Shown: positions 53,384 through 63,832, counted from the stretch's first letter. The stretch: 64,000 bases of DNA from Marinirhabdus sp963793275 (GCA_963793275.1 CAWBZL010000002.1:62001-126000), one strand, 5' to 3'. Notes: generated from the letters alone by a model not told the origin. Numbers and translations are program-made.

Positions 53384-54571
53384 ATGAAAATTTTTTTACC
53401 AGTACTCGGGTTGTTTATTTATAGTAGTGTTATTTCTCAAATCACTTTAATTCCTGATGAGAATTTTGAGGGCTTCTTACTTTCAGAAGGAATTGATACA
53501 GACGGCGCCTTAAACGGACAAGTAAGCACCGTGGATATTGAAACTGTGATCGAGTTATACGCATCGAATGAAAATATTGAAGATTTTACCGGTATTGAAG
53601 ATTTTGCTGCCTTGGAAATATTAGATTGTTCTGAAAATTCTGGTTTGGAAAGTATCAATTTGAGTACTAACACCATGCTTAAAGAATTTTATGCGGAGTT
53701 TACGTCGCTTTCAACCCTGGATATTTCAACAAATAGTAGTTTACAGATTTTATATATTCCTCATAATAATTTAACCACATTAACACTGGAGAATAATCCG
53801 GCACTAGAAGCACTTGTTTGCGGTAATCCAATGCAGGATGTTGGTCCGTTTAACGAAATTACCAGCATAGATTTAGCTGGCGCTCCCAATCTTTTATTTC
53901 TGGATGTTTCCTACATGTTTATTAATGTTGATTTTGATTTAACCTTGCTACCTCTCTTAGAAAATTTTTATGGTGCTTACTCCGGACTTGAAAGTTTAGA
54001 TTTTTCAAACAACCAAAATCTCGAAGTACTCGATTTGGGGGGTTTTGAGACAGGTTTAGTCTTTGGTCAAAGCAATAATCTTACCGAGCTGAACCTTTCC
54101 AATAATCCCAACCTTACAGATGTGAATGTAGGGTTTACGGGGATAAGTTCACTAAATTTAAGAAATGGTAACAACACTATATTAACTGAAATGCGCGCAA
54201 ACCTGAACGACCCGCTATTTTGCATTCAAGTAGATGACGAAACTGCTGCAAATAATGGAGATGTACCTTATGGAGATTGGAATGTAGATGCACAGGCAAC
54301 CTATTCTGAAGAGTGTATTTTGGGAATAGAAGAAAATAAATTAGCATTATTTACCCTATATCCTAACCCAACATCTCAACACTTGAGAATAGAATCCTCC
54401 AGCAACATGATGCTACAAGGAATTCAAATCTATTCGGTTGAAGGACAATTATTATTGGAGCCAAATTTTAATAACGGTAGTATGGATGTTTCTGAATTAG
54501 CTTCCGGCTTTTATATACTGAAAGCTCAATTTGACGAAAGTGTTTCAAGCCAGACCTTTATAAAGAAATAA
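53384..54571 (+). CDS. Secreted leucine-rich-repeat protein with T9SS sorting domain
   Basis: 395 residues. Signal peptide (MKIFLPVLGLFIYSSVISQ), then about 9 leucine-rich units of roughly 20-23 residues (LEILDCSENSGLESINLS, LTTLTLENNPALEALVC, LTELNLSNNPNLTDVNVG) between about 55 and 290. The C-terminus (about 320-395) is a Por sorting domain (FTLYPNPTSQHLRIES, then ASGFYILKAQF). It should be exported by type IX secretion to the cell surface. It ends right beside the pyk stop, without a base between. Confidence 0.9.
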   Translation: MKIFLPVLGLFIYSSVISQITLIPDENFEGFLLSEGIDTDGALNGQVSTVDIETVIELYASNENIEDFTGIEDFAALEILDCSENSGLESINLSTNTMLKEFYAEFTSLSTLDISTNSSLQILYIPHNNLTTLTLENNPALEALVCGNPMQDVGPFNEITSIDLAGAPNLLFLDVSYMFINVDFDLTLLPLLENFYGAYSGLESLDFSNNQNLEVLDLGGFETGLVFGQSNNLTELNLSNNPNLTDVNVGFTGISSLNLRNGNNTILTEMRANLNDPLFCIQVDDETAANNGDVPYGDWNVDAQATYSEECILGIEENKLALFTLYPNPTSQHLRIESSSNMMLQGIQIYSVEGQLLLEPNFNNGSMDVSELASGFYILKAQFDESVSSQTFIKK

Positions 54572-56002
54572 CTACTTCACTAAACTCACCCGCAAGGTAT
54601 TCACCATCCCTTTATCTGCAATAGGCATGGCGGCCAGGTTAATTAGATAATCTCCTTTTTCTACAAAGCCTCGTTCGTGGGCGATACGGTTTACATCGTC
54701 TACAGTTTCGTCTGTACTTACAAACTTGTCGTAATAAAAAGATTTTACACCCCATAACAGGTTAAGACGCGATAAAATTCTGCGGTTGCTGGTGTACACC
54801 AAAATATGCGCATCTGGTCTCCAGGCCGAAATTTGAAACGCCGTATACCCGCTATTTGTTAACGTGCAAATAGCTTTGGCTGAAATTTCATTCGCCATAC
54901 TCGCTGCATGATAACAAACCGATTTGGTAATATATCTATTTGTACGAATATGTGGTGGCTCCTGCGGCACGTTAATGAGGGTGGAGTTTTCTACGCTCTT
55001 ACAAATTTTGGTCATGGTTTTAATAACATCAACAGGATATTGTCCAACCGAAGTTTCCCCGGAAAGCATCACCGCATCTGCGCCGTCCATTACACTATTG
55101 GCAACATCGTTTACCTCGGCTCTGGTTGGTGTAAGTGAAGTAATCATAGTTTCCATCATTTGCGTGGCTATAATTACGGGTATTCTTGCTCTTTTAGCCG
55201 TTAGTACCAGTTCTTTTTGAATTAATGGTACTTCCTCTGCGGGAACTTCAACACCCAGATCGCCACGGGCAACCATTAAACCATCACAATACGCCACAAT
55301 TTTATCTATATTTTTAACCGCTTCAGGTTTTTCAATCTTGGCTATGATAGGGATTTTATATTCGCTGTGTGCTTCTATAATGGCCTGCAACTCTTTTAAA
55401 TCTTCTGCGTGGCGTACAAAAGAAAGCGCTATCCAGTCTACTTTCTGGCTAATGGCGAATATGGCGTCTTCAATATCTTTTTTGGTAAGCGCCGGCAACG
55501 AAATGTTGGTATTTGGCAGATTCACACCTTTGCGGGAGCGTAATGGACCACCCTGGATCACTTTTGCTTTTACTTCATTTTCATTATTAGTTTCAAGCAC
55601 TTCAAACATTAATTTACCGTCGTCCAGTAAAATACGCTCGCCTACTTTTACATCTTTCGGGAAATTATCATAATTCATATACACCTTTTTGCGGGTGCCT
55701 TCAAATTCTTTTCCTGTACAAAACTTAATAGTATCTCCGGGTTGCACAACTACTTCTTCCTTCATCATTCCAACACGTAACTTTGGACCTTGTAAATCTC
55801 CTAAAATGGCGGTGGTGGTATTCATTTCTTCACCAAGATCCCTAATCATTTGTATTCTTTCTTTTACATCGTCATAATTGGCGTGCGAAAAATTAACTCT
55901 AAACACATCCACGCCCTCTTCTATCATGGCGCGTAAGGTTTCTTTGCTTGAAGTTGCTGGGCCTAGTGTGGCTACTATTTTTGTTCTTTTCTGTTTCGGC
56001 AT
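54572..56002 (-). CDS. pyk: Pyruvate kinase
   Basis: 476 residues. Converts phosphoenolpyruvate and ADP to pyruvate and ATP. A domain with RVNFSHANYDD, B domain (about 70-170), catalytic Lys in IIAKIEKPEAVKNID and the ATQMMETM and MDGADAVMLSGETS signatures. The C domain (about 350-476) is normal length. The start overlaps the stop of the IPExxxVDY gene by one base. Confidence 0.96.
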   Translation of the reverse strand: MPKQKRTKIVATLGPATSSKETLRAMIEEGVDVFRVNFSHANYDDVKERIQMIRDLGEEMNTTTAILGDLQGPKLRVGMMKEEVVVQPGDTIKFCTGKEFEGTRKKVYMNYDNFPKDVKVGERILLDDGKLMFEVLETNNENEVKAKVIQGGPLRSRKGVNLPNTNISLPALTKKDIEDAIFAISQKVDWIALSFVRHAEDLKELQAIIEAHSEYKIPIIAKIEKPEAVKNIDKIVAYCDGLMVARGDLGVEVPAEEVPLIQKELVLTAKRARIPVIIATQMMETMITSLTPTRAEVNDVANSVMDGADAVMLSGETSVGQYPVDVIKTMTKICKSVENSTLINVPQEPPHIRTNRYITKSVCYHAASMANEISAKAICTLTNSGYTAFQISAWRPDAHILVYTSNRRILSRLNLLWGVKSFYYDKFVSTDETVDDVNRIAHERGFVEKGDYLINLAAMPIADKGMVNTLRVSLVK

Positions 56003-56493
56003 TAGTCAAAAATTAAGTTTTCACTGGATTTTATTTCGGAAACTTCAACTTTAAAAGCTGAAATTACCTGATCTATTTCGTTTAATTGCATCAGTAATTT
56101 CCTGATGGGTGTAGTCTCATATTCTGAAGAAATTTTCAGAAAAAAATCTACTTTTTTAAATTCCGGCAATAAGTATCTGGTCATTACTTCTTCGGTAATT
56201 TCATCTCCAAAAAGCCCGCCGCTTCCCACGGTATGTGCCGCAACTGTTTTGCATTTATTTGCAACCAGATGATAGGTGGTATACTGATTTTCATTCTCAA
56301 AGTTGAATAACGGAAATGTAATTTCCAATCCGTCTTTCGAAAAATCCAGATCTCTCCTTCTGCGGTGCAAACGTAGCTGAATGTGCTTGTTAAGTAAAAA
56401 AGCAAGTTTGTAGGCTTCCTCACTGCAGTGTATGGCAATGAGTGAAAAATCTATGCCTATATCTTCGTCTAAAATAAGTTTGTGGTTCGCCAT
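56002..56493 (-). CDS. IPExxxVDY family protein
   Basis: 163 residues from the ATG at 56493 (MANHKLILDED); the frame reaches 56511. The name motif appears as LPEFKKVDF near residue 121. These proteins regularly precede pyk in Flavobacteriia, a position kept here, but their function is unknown. A basic segment (LHRRRRDLDF) could contact nucleic acid or protein. Confidence 0.85.
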   Translation of the reverse strand: MANHKLILDEDIGIDFSLIAIHCSEEAYKLAFLLNKHIQLRLHRRRRDLDFSKDGLEITFPLFNFENENQYTTYHLVANKCKTVAAHTVGSGGLFGDEITEEVMTRYLLPEFKKVDFFLKISSEYETTPIRKLLMQLNEIDQVISAFKVEVSEIKSSENLIFD

Positions 56494-56551
56494 AGCTGGG
56501 TGAAATCGCAAGCTACTAAAGTAATGAACCTTTTTATAAGGAGTGTAAAGA

Positions 56552-57295
56552 TTAGTTTAAATCTTTTTCTATGGCCACCTGAAGCTTAAAATACGCTCGT
56601 TTGGAAGCGCGTTCTTCCGCTTTTTTCTTTGAAGTGGCTCTGGCTTTACCTACAGTTTTACCGTCCAGCTGCAACTTCACGGCAAAATGTTTTAACTCGT
56701 CGTTACCGGTATCGTCATACACCACATATTTGAACGATTTTTTATGTTTCTGGCACCATTCTATAAAGAGACTTTTGTAGCTAATAACCTTTCCCTCCAG
56801 CCTTTCTATATCTACATAAGGTTTTATCACTCTTTTATAGATAAATTTTTCGCAATACGGAAACCCTCTGTCCAGATAGATCGCTCCAACTAAAGCTTCA
56901 AATATATTGCCATGAATATTTCCGCCAAATTGTTTGGTTGGAATATTTGTTTTAAGCAATTTAATGAGCTGAAGGTCTCGTCCTAATTCGTTTAAATGTT
57001 CTCTGCTTACTACTTTAGAGCGCATTTTGGTTAAATACCCTTCATCGCCAGACGGTACTTCTTTAAAAAGGTGTGAGGCAATTACAGATCCCAGCATAGC
57101 ATCTCCCAAAAATTCCAGTCGTTCGTAATTTTGTGGAATTCCCTGACTGTTTTTTTCGTTTAAAGAGCGGTGTGTAAAAGCTTCTTCAAAGATGGAAATG
57201 TTTTTTGGCTTAAAACCTAGAATCTTTTTTATGGCACTAAAAAACTCCCCTTCTTTACCAGAACGGGAACTAAATATTTTTGGAACAAGCGCCAT
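56552..57295 (-). CDS. rnc: Ribonuclease III
   Basis: 247 residues. Cuts double-stranded RNA in rRNA processing and mRNA decay. Catalytic motif ERLEFLGDAM at 58-67 and second acidic site GNIFEALVGAIYLD near 125-138. The dsRNA-binding domain runs from about 170 to 240 (KSLFIEWCQKHKKSFKYV). Nine bases downstream of fabF, in the usual flavobacterial acpP-fabF-rnc order. Confidence 0.95.
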   Translation of the reverse strand: MALVPKIFSSRSGKEGEFFSAIKKILGFKPKNISIFEEAFTHRSLNEKNSQGIPQNYERLEFLGDAMLGSVIASHLFKEVPSGDEGYLTKMRSKVVSREHLNELGRDLQLIKLLKTNIPTKQFGGNIHGNIFEALVGAIYLDRGFPYCEKFIYKRVIKPYVDIERLEGKVISYKSLFIEWCQKHKKSFKYVVYDDTGNDELKHFAVKLQLDGKTVGKARATSKKKAEERASKRAYFKLQVAIEKDLN

Positions 57296-57304
57296 TAGCT
57301 AAAA

Positions 57305-58558
57305 TTAAGCGTCCAGTTTCTTGAACAGAACACAAGCATTATGCCCACCAAAACCAAAGGTGTTGCTCATAGCAACTTTAATCTCTCGTCTTTGAGCTTT
57401 GTTAAGGGTAAGATTTAAAGAGGCATCAATATTTTCGTCTACCGTAGTGTGATTTATGGTTGGAGGAACAATACCATGCTCCATTGCCAATATTGCGGCA
57501 ATAGACTCAATTGCTCCGGCAGCACCTAATAAGTGCCCCGTCATGGACTTGGTAGAATTAATGTGAATGTTTTTTGCGTGTTCACCAAATACTTTGGTAA
57601 TTGCTTTTAGTTCGGCTACATCACCAAGTGGGGTGGAGGTACCGTGGGTATTAATGTGGTCTACTTGGTTTGGGGTCATTCCCGCATCACGTAGGCAATT
57701 AAGCATGACACGTTCTACACCAATTCCATCAGGGTGTGGAGCGGTCATGTGATACGCATCACTGGACATTCCACCACCTAAAACCTCGGCATATATTTTA
57801 GCGCCACGTGCTTTGGCGTGTTCATATTCTTCCAGAATTAAAGCTCCTGCTCCTTCGCCCAGCACAAATCCGTCGCGTGTTGCGTCAAAAGGTCTGGATG
57901 CAGTTTTAGGATCATCGTTTCTGGTAGAGAGTGCGTGCATGGCGTTAAAGCCACCCATTCCTGCCATGGTAACGGCAGCTTCACTTCCTCCCGTAACTAT
58001 AACATCACAATGTCCTAAACGTATATAGTTTAAGGCATCAATCATAGCATTAGCAGAAGAAGCACACGCAGAGACCGTAGTATAGTTAGGTCCCATAAAT
58101 CCGTGTTTAATAGAAATATTACCAGGAGCAATATCTGCTATCATTTTAGGAATAAAGAAGGGGTTGAAACGTGGTGTTCCATCCCCTTTTGCAAAATTTA
58201 TGACTTCATTCTGAAAAGTCTCCAGGCCTCCAATTCCAGCACCCCAAATTACACCAACACGAAATTTATCTACTTCGTCAAGGTTAATTCCGGCATCTGC
58301 AATGGCTTCGTCGGAAGAGACCAGTGCATATTGTGCAAAACGGTCTAGTCTTCGGCCTTCTTTCCTGTCAAAATGGTCCTCTAAATTAAAATTCTTGAGT
58401 TCACAAGCAAATTGTGTTTTGAACTTTTCAGCATCAAAATACGTGATAGGTGCGCATCCGCTTTTGCCATTTTTAAGACCATCCCAGTATTCTGAAATAG
58501 TGTTTCCAATGGGTGTAAGGGCTCCTAAACCGGTAACAACAACTCGCTTTAACTCCAT
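57305..58558 (-). CDS. fabF: 3-oxoacyl-[acyl-carrier-protein] synthase II
   Basis: 417 residues. Condenses acyl-ACP with malonyl-ACP in fatty acid elongation. The Cys-His-His triad is C165 (TVSACASSANA), H305 (NTHGTSTPLGD) and H342 (STKSMTGHLLGAAG). Complete. It lies 12 bases behind acpP. Confidence 0.97.
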   Translation of the reverse strand: MELKRVVVTGLGALTPIGNTISEYWDGLKNGKSGCAPITYFDAEKFKTQFACELKNFNLEDHFDRKEGRRLDRFAQYALVSSDEAIADAGINLDEVDKFRVGVIWGAGIGGLETFQNEVINFAKGDGTPRFNPFFIPKMIADIAPGNISIKHGFMGPNYTTVSACASSANAMIDALNYIRLGHCDVIVTGGSEAAVTMAGMGGFNAMHALSTRNDDPKTASRPFDATRDGFVLGEGAGALILEEYEHAKARGAKIYAEVLGGGMSSDAYHMTAPHPDGIGVERVMLNCLRDAGMTPNQVDHINTHGTSTPLGDVAELKAITKVFGEHAKNIHINSTKSMTGHLLGAAGAIESIAAILAMEHGIVPPTINHTTVDENIDASLNLTLNKAQRREIKVAMSNTFGFGGHNACVLFKKLDA

Positions 58559-58570
58559 AGAAGGCTCTTT

Positions 58571-58804
58571 TTACTTAGCTTCTTCTATATATGAAACTGC
58601 TTGACCAACGGTCGCAATGTTCTCTGCTTGATCGTCTGGGATCTGGATGTCGAATTCTTTTTCGAATTCCATAATTAGTTCAACGGTATCAAGGCTGTCT
58701 GCCCCTAGGTCGTTAGTGAAGCTAGCTTCGTTTACAACTTCGTTTTCGTCTACGCCTAATTTGTCTACAATTATTGCTTTTACTCTTGATGCAATGTCTG
58801 ACAT
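58571..58804 (-). CDS. acpP: Acyl carrier protein
   Basis: 77 residues, acidic four-helix protein. S37 in GADSLDTVELIM carries the phosphopantetheine arm. First gene of acpP-fabF-rnc. Confidence 0.97.
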   Translation of the reverse strand: MSDIASRVKAIIVDKLGVDENEVVNEASFTNDLGADSLDTVELIMEFEKEFDIQIPDDQAENIATVGQAVSYIEEAK

Positions 58805-58834
58805 AATGTTTTGTTTTAAAATTTAATTAAGTGG

Positions 58835-58842
58835 CAAAAATA
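58835..58842 (-). promoter_or_regulatory. Candidate -7 box for acpP-fabF-rnc
   Basis: TATTTTTG on the minus strand, a full TAnnTTTG match about 31 bases before the acpP start. Confidence 0.4.
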
Positions 58843-58902
58843 AAATATTTTAATTGAAAAAGCCACTTATCGGTTAAAATGTGCTCACCAATTTAACAAT
58901 TT

Positions 58903-58935
58903 TTGGGCGAAGTAAAACCCTATTGCCTACTTTTG
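58903..58935 (+). promoter_or_regulatory. Candidate promoter of purN
   Basis: TTG (58903-58905), 22 bases, TACTTTTG (58928-58935). A full match to the flavobacterial consensus. Transcription would start near 58942, about 19 bases before the GTG start. Confidence 0.5.
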
Positions 58936-58960
58936 TGAATTATTTATTTGATTTACTCCA

Positions 58961-59563
58961 GTGAACTCCAAAGAAACCAAGAAAGAGAAGAGGATTGTAA
59001 TTTTTGCTTCGGGCAGTGGTACCAATGCCCAGAATGTTATTCAATACTTTCAGCAATCTAACGTTGCCGAGGTTGTTCACGTGCTCAGTAACAAGAAGGA
59101 TGCCAAAGTTTTAGCACGTGCCAAAGCCTTACGTATACCAGCGACCAGCTTCAGTAAAACCGAATTACTTTCAGAAGAACACGTGCTGAGATTCCTCAAA
59201 AACTTGCGCCCGGATATTATAGTTCTAGCAGGTTTTTTGCTGAAATTTCCTGAAATTATTATCCGCGAGTTTTCAGATAAAATAATTAATATTCACCCTG
59301 CTTTGTTACCAAAATATGGCGGAAAAGGAATGTACGGACACCATGTTCACGAAGCAATTGTAGCAAATAAGGAATCTGAAACAGGAATTACCATTCATTA
59401 TGTAAACGAAAATTATGATGAAGGAGGGATTATTCTTCAGAAAAAAGTTGAAGTTTTGCCTGGAGATTCCTCTGAAGCCGTAGCAAGAAAAGTACAACAC
59501 TTAGAATATAAATGGCTACCGAAGGTTATTGAAGCGTTGGTTGCGGGATCTAAAATTGAATAG
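58961..59563 (+). CDS. purN: Phosphoribosylglycinamide formyltransferase
   Basis: 200 residues. Formylates GAR in purine synthesis, using 10-formyl-THF. Seen: IVIFASGSGTNAQNVI for phosphate binding, NIHPALLPKYGGKGMYG (catalytic Asn and His), and ETGITIHYVNENYDEGGIIL with the catalytic Asp. The start is GTG at 58961, as there is no ATG before the glycine-rich loop. Divergent from acpP, as in many Flavobacteriia. Confidence 0.94.
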   Translation: MNSKETKKEKRIVIFASGSGTNAQNVIQYFQQSNVAEVVHVLSNKKDAKVLARAKALRIPATSFSKTELLSEEHVLRFLKNLRPDIIVLAGFLLKFPEIIIREFSDKIINIHPALLPKYGGKGMYGHHVHEAIVANKESETGITIHYVNENYDEGGIILQKKVEVLPGDSSEAVARKVQHLEYKWLPKVIEALVAGSKIE

Positions 59564-59620
59564 AACATTTTTTAAAAGCATAAATAGAAGGTGAACGTTG
59601 GAGAACAGCAAACATACATT

Positions 59621-60966
59621 ATGGATAAATTTTTATTCAAGTATATAGACAACACAGGACTTGTACTATGGCGTGTGGTTTTTGGTGCCTTAATAGCAAC
59701 CGAAGCTTTTGGGGCTATTGCAACAGGATGGCTTAAAAGAACCCTTATTGAGCCCGAGTTTACCTTTAACTTTATTGGTTTTGAGTTCCTGCAACCACTG
59801 CCCGGCGACTTAATGTATTACTACTTTATACTTATGGGTGTTTTTGGTCTTTTGGTGATGGTAGGGTACAAATACCGCTTTAGCATGGCATGTTACGCGC
59901 TTATGTGGACGTGTGTGTATTTAATGCAAAAAACGTCTTATAATAATCATTATTATTTAATGATGTTGCTGTGTTGGATCATGGTGTTTCTACCTGCCCA
60001 CCGCTGGTTTTCCCTGGATGCAACATTAGACCCCGAAGTTAAATCGCCGGCTGCTCCGCGTTGGACTTACTTAGTAATTATCTTTCAGGTATGGATTGTG
60101 TATACATTTGCATCTGTTGCAAAATGGTATCCGGATTGGCTAGATGGTACTACCACAGCACTTTTTATGAGTGGAAAAAGCGATTACTGGCTCATTGGAC
60201 CGTTTTTACAGCTGGACTGGGTGCATTGGTGTATTGCGTATGTGGGTATTTTCTTCGATCTGCTCATTGTTCCGTTGATGCTTTATAAGCGTACCAGATT
60301 TATCGGTTTTGCTATTTCAGTGTTCTTTCATTTATTTAATTCTATTGTGTTTCAGATTGGGATCTTTCCTTATATGAGTATTGCTTTTGCACTGTTCTTT
60401 TTCTCTTCTGAAACATTACAAAAAAGGTTTCTTCCGAAGAAAAAATTATACACCTTAGGCGAAGTGAAAGTGCCAAACTACAAACCACTGCTGGTTGGAG
60501 TGTTTTCGATCTATTTTATATTTCAAATTGGCTTACCACTTCGCCATTGGGCGTTTCAGGATGACGTGCTTTGGACCGAGAGGGCCACCGCCTAAGCTGG
60601 CGTATGATGCTACGCAGCAAAGGCTCCAGAGTTATAGTGTATACTCAGGAAGAAGGCAGCGTAGAAAAAAAACCGTATAACTACCGAAAACTCCTGAGTA
60701 AAAAACAACAACGCGCTTCCAAAAGCAAACCAGACCTATTGTGGAGACTCGCTAAAGAGATTAAAAAAGCCGAAGCTAAAGAAGGTAGAAACGTACAGGT
60801 TTTTATGGATGTTAAGTTAAAAATAAATGGCGGGGAGTACCATCAGTTTATAAAACCAGATGTAGATATTGCCTCTAAGGAGTGGCACCCCTTTAAACAT
60901 CACGATTGGCTGGAACCTTCGCCTGCAGATTATCACGCAAAAGCAAAGAAAAAAGAAGAAAACTAA
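59621..60966 (+). pseudogene. HTTM-domain (vitamin K-dependent gamma-carboxylase-like) membrane protein, frameshifted
   Basis: Two frames (59621-60580 and on to 60966) together give about 448 residues. The first 320 hold several membrane helices of the HTTM domain (FHLFNSIVFQIGIFPYMS, PLRHWAF). The C-terminal part is soluble (FMDVKLKINGGEYHQFIKPD). Homologues read WTEEGHRLSWRMML here; the given bases read WTER and then stop. Putting back one G in the GAGAGGG near 60580 restores this exactly. The role of bacterial HTTM proteins is largely unknown. Start: ATG at 59621 (MDKFLFKYIDN); a GTG at 59591 is also open. Confidence 0.85.
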
Positions 60967-60992
60967 AATCCTCTCAAAACATACATTTTCGC

Positions 60993-61000
60993 TAACTTTG
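60993..61000 (+). promoter_or_regulatory. Candidate -7 box for serS
   Basis: TAACTTTG followed by CCG, as in many flavobacterial housekeeping promoters, 22 bases before the serS ATG. No clear TTG upstream. Confidence 0.45.
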
Positions 61001-61022
61001 CCGTCTTAAATTCTCAGAGAAA

Positions 61023-62294
61023 ATGTTACAAGTACAAGAAATACGCGCAAACAAAGATGCCTATATCAACGCCTTAAAAAAACGCGGGTTAGATGCTTCA
61101 GCAGATATCAACGCAATTCTGGAAGCAGATGAAACCCGTCGTGCAACCCAGACCAAACTGGATGAAACACTTGCACAAAGCAATACATTTTCGAAAGAGA
61201 TCGGGAAGCTGTTTCAAAGTGGAGAAACTCAAAAGGCAAACATTTTAAAAGAGAAAACCAGCCAGTTAAAAGAAGCTTCAAAAAAGTATCAGGAAGAACT
61301 TAATACTGCGGAAGAAATGCTGGAGAGTTTATTATATACCATCCCAAATATCCCTAACGAACTTGTCCCTGCAGGAACCGATGAAAATGATAATGAGGAA
61401 GTTTTTGCCGAAGGTGATATCCCAAAGTTGAACAGTGAAGCCCTGCCACACTGGGAATTGGCTAAAAAATACGATCTAATAGATTTTGAATTGGGCGTAA
61501 AAGTTACGGGCGCAGGTTTTCCGGTATACAAAGGAAAAGGAGCCAGATTACAACGTGCACTCATTAGTTATTTTCTGGATAAAAATACAGAAGCCGGCTA
61601 CACCGAATACCAGGTGCCACATTTGGTAAACGAAGCGTCTGCAAGAGGGACAGGACAATTGCCGGACAAAGAAGGGCAAATGTATCACGTGACAGAAGAT
61701 GATCTTTACCTCATTCCAACCGCAGAAGTACCCGTAACCAATTTGTTCAGAGGCGACTTAATTGCGCATACCCAATTGCCAATTACCTGTACTGGATACA
61801 CACCATGTTTCCGTCGTGAAGCTGGAAGTTACGGCGCACACGTTCGTGGACTTAACAGATTACACCAATTTGATAAAGTTGAAATTGTACGTGTGGAACA
61901 TCCGGAAAATAGTTATGCAGCTTTGGACGGGATGGTAGCACACGTAAAAAATATACTACGCGATTTAAAACTACCCTACCGAGTACTTCGATTGTGTGGT
62001 GGGGATTTAGGATTCACGGCAGCATTAACGTACGATTTTGAAGTATTTAGCACCGCACAGGACAGATGGCTGGAAATTTCTTCTGTTTCCAATTTTGAAA
62101 CGTTTCAGGCCAACCGATTAAAATTACGCTTTAAAGACGAAGACGGTAACAATAGGCTAGCACATACCTTAAACGGAAGTGCCTTAGCATTACCACGTGT
62201 ACTTGCAGGAATTCTGGAAAATTATCAAACGGAAGATGGTATTAAAATTCCTGAAGTTTTAGTGCCGTATTGTGGGTTCGACATGATTAAATAG
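61023..62294 (+). CDS. serS: Seryl-tRNA synthetase
   Basis: 423 residues, class II synthetase. N-terminal coiled-coil arm (about 1-105) that grips the tRNA long variable arm, then the catalytic core with motif 2 (TGYTPCFRREAGSYG) and motif 3 (GSALALPRVLAGILENY). Intact. Confidence 0.97.
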   Translation: MLQVQEIRANKDAYINALKKRGLDASADINAILEADETRRATQTKLDETLAQSNTFSKEIGKLFQSGETQKANILKEKTSQLKEASKKYQEELNTAEEMLESLLYTIPNIPNELVPAGTDENDNEEVFAEGDIPKLNSEALPHWELAKKYDLIDFELGVKVTGAGFPVYKGKGARLQRALISYFLDKNTEAGYTEYQVPHLVNEASARGTGQLPDKEGQMYHVTEDDLYLIPTAEVPVTNLFRGDLIAHTQLPITCTGYTPCFRREAGSYGAHVRGLNRLHQFDKVEIVRVEHPENSYAALDGMVAHVKNILRDLKLPYRVLRLCGGDLGFTAALTYDFEVFSTAQDRWLEISSVSNFETFQANRLKLRFKDEDGNNRLAHTLNGSALALPRVLAGILENYQTEDGIKIPEVLVPYCGFDMIK

Positions 62295-62295
62295 C

Positions 62296-62904
62296 ATGGG
62301 AGAAATTATTGCCACCATATTATTTTTAATTGCGGTAATAGATCCAATTGGTTCTGTTCCTGTTTATTTAGAAGCTACAAAGCATTTCGACCAAAAACAT
62401 AAAAATAAAATAGCTGTAAGAGCAAGTTTTATAGCGTTTCTTATTCTGCTATTCTTTATTGTAATTGGACAGCTAATTCTGGAAGGAATGGATATTTCGT
62501 TATATGCATTTCAAATATCTGGTGGGGTTATTTTATTCCTCTTTGCCCTTACCATGATCTTTGGCGACGGTAAACCAGAAATGGAAAAACACCTCATAAC
62601 AGACTATAAACACGTTACCATTTTCCCGGTTGCCATCCCTTCCATTGCTTCTCCCGGTGCAATAATGGCCGTTGTACTTATGACTGATAATCATATTTAC
62701 ACCATCCAACAGCAAGCGGTAACTGCTACCCTAGTTTTTGTTGTAGTAATTATTACGGCTGTTTTACTGCTGGTTGCAAACGTAGTGCAAAAGAGAATTG
62801 GCGAATATGGTATTACGGTAATTAGTAAAATTATGGGCTTAATTCTCGCTTCGTATGCCGTACAAAGTATTTTGGCCGGAGTTAAAGGGTTCTTCTTTAC
62901 GTGA
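62296..62904 (+). CDS. MarC family integral membrane protein
   Basis: 202 residues, six membrane helices (about 5-25, 40-62, 68-88, 108-128, 140-160, 175-198). Family marks: LIAVIDPIGSVPVYL and FPVAIPSIASPGAIM. The family was named for multiple antibiotic resistance but that role is not supported; transport function is unknown. It starts one base after the serS stop, so the two are likely co-transcribed. Confidence 0.9.
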   Translation: MGEIIATILFLIAVIDPIGSVPVYLEATKHFDQKHKNKIAVRASFIAFLILLFFIVIGQLILEGMDISLYAFQISGGVILFLFALTMIFGDGKPEMEKHLITDYKHVTIFPVAIPSIASPGAIMAVVLMTDNHIYTIQQQAVTATLVFVVVIITAVLLLVANVVQKRIGEYGITVISKIMGLILASYAVQSILAGVKGFFFT

Positions 62905-63013
62905 TCTAAATTCGGGAATAGGTTTTTTATTCAAATTATTTTCTTTGTCAAATTCCTTACCCTCAATTTACTTTAGTGTAACAATAGCTTCAATTGTTTC
63001 TGAAATGAAGTAG

Positions 63014-63832
63014 TTACCCTAGTTTTTCAGCAATCACTTCAACCATCATAGGACAAAACAGCGTTGTGTTTTTGTCTTTTTCCAGCATTTTATGGTCTTC
63101 AAAAGCCTGTTTTGATTCTGCATCGGTTAAAAAACCCATTTGGACCAAACGCGGAAAATAGCTGTAGTAAAAGGTTTTGGGCCATTGCCACACTATGTTT
63201 TCTGGTGTTCCTAATTTTGGCATTAAACGAATGCTAGTAACTTTCATTCCAATTTCAGCCAGCAAGGTTGGAAGTTCGCGCCCAATATCTATTTCTCCTT
63301 TTTGTTCTTTAAAACTTTTGAGGCAGGCTGCAATGGCTTTATTTAACCCTGCAAGTTGAGGTTCGGTTTGGTGGGTACGCCAATCGTAATATTCGTGAAG
63401 CACCATTTTTCCACCAGGTTTTAAGGCATTGTAAGCTTTCTGTAAAATTTCTTTAGGGTTGGAAATCCAAGCCAGTGCCCAGCGACAATACAGGCCGTCC
63501 AGAGTATTTTGCGGTAGCTGCAAATTGTCAAAATCTGAACAGATCCCATCAATATTCAAATGATACAAGGTTGCGATTTGCGTGAGGTGTTGAATGTAAC
63601 CTTCATCCAGATCTACACCAATCACTTTACCAGTTTCACCTACCAAATATGCTAACTCTTTACTACAAAATCCAGGGCCACAACCCAGGTCCAAAATAGT
63701 TTGTCCGGCAGTAAAGCCAGCTGTTTTCCAGCCTTCCTGCGCTTCGGTTGCCCATATTTGATGTTGTACACCCAAGCGGTGCAGTTCTTGTGCGTCTGTT
63801 CCTAAAATATAGGGTTGGGAGGGTTTTGGCAT
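63014..63832 (-). CDS. SAM-dependent methyltransferase
   Basis: 272 residues. SAM site ILDLGCGPGFCSKEL near 46-60, acidic loop VIGVDLDEGY, and GGKMVLHEYYDW near strand 5. The C-terminal part (about 175-272) is helical and probably sets the substrate, which cannot be named. No neighbour helps: serS-marC converge on it. Confidence 0.88.
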   Translation of the reverse strand: MPKPSQPYILGTDAQELHRLGVQHQIWATEAQEGWKTAGFTAGQTILDLGCGPGFCSKELAYLVGETGKVIGVDLDEGYIQHLTQIATLYHLNIDGICSDFDNLQLPQNTLDGLYCRWALAWISNPKEILQKAYNALKPGGKMVLHEYYDWRTHQTEPQLAGLNKAIAACLKSFKEQKGEIDIGRELPTLLAEIGMKVTSIRLMPKLGTPENIVWQWPKTFYYSYFPRLVQMGFLTDAESKQAFEDHKMLEKDKNTTLFCPMMVEVIAEKLG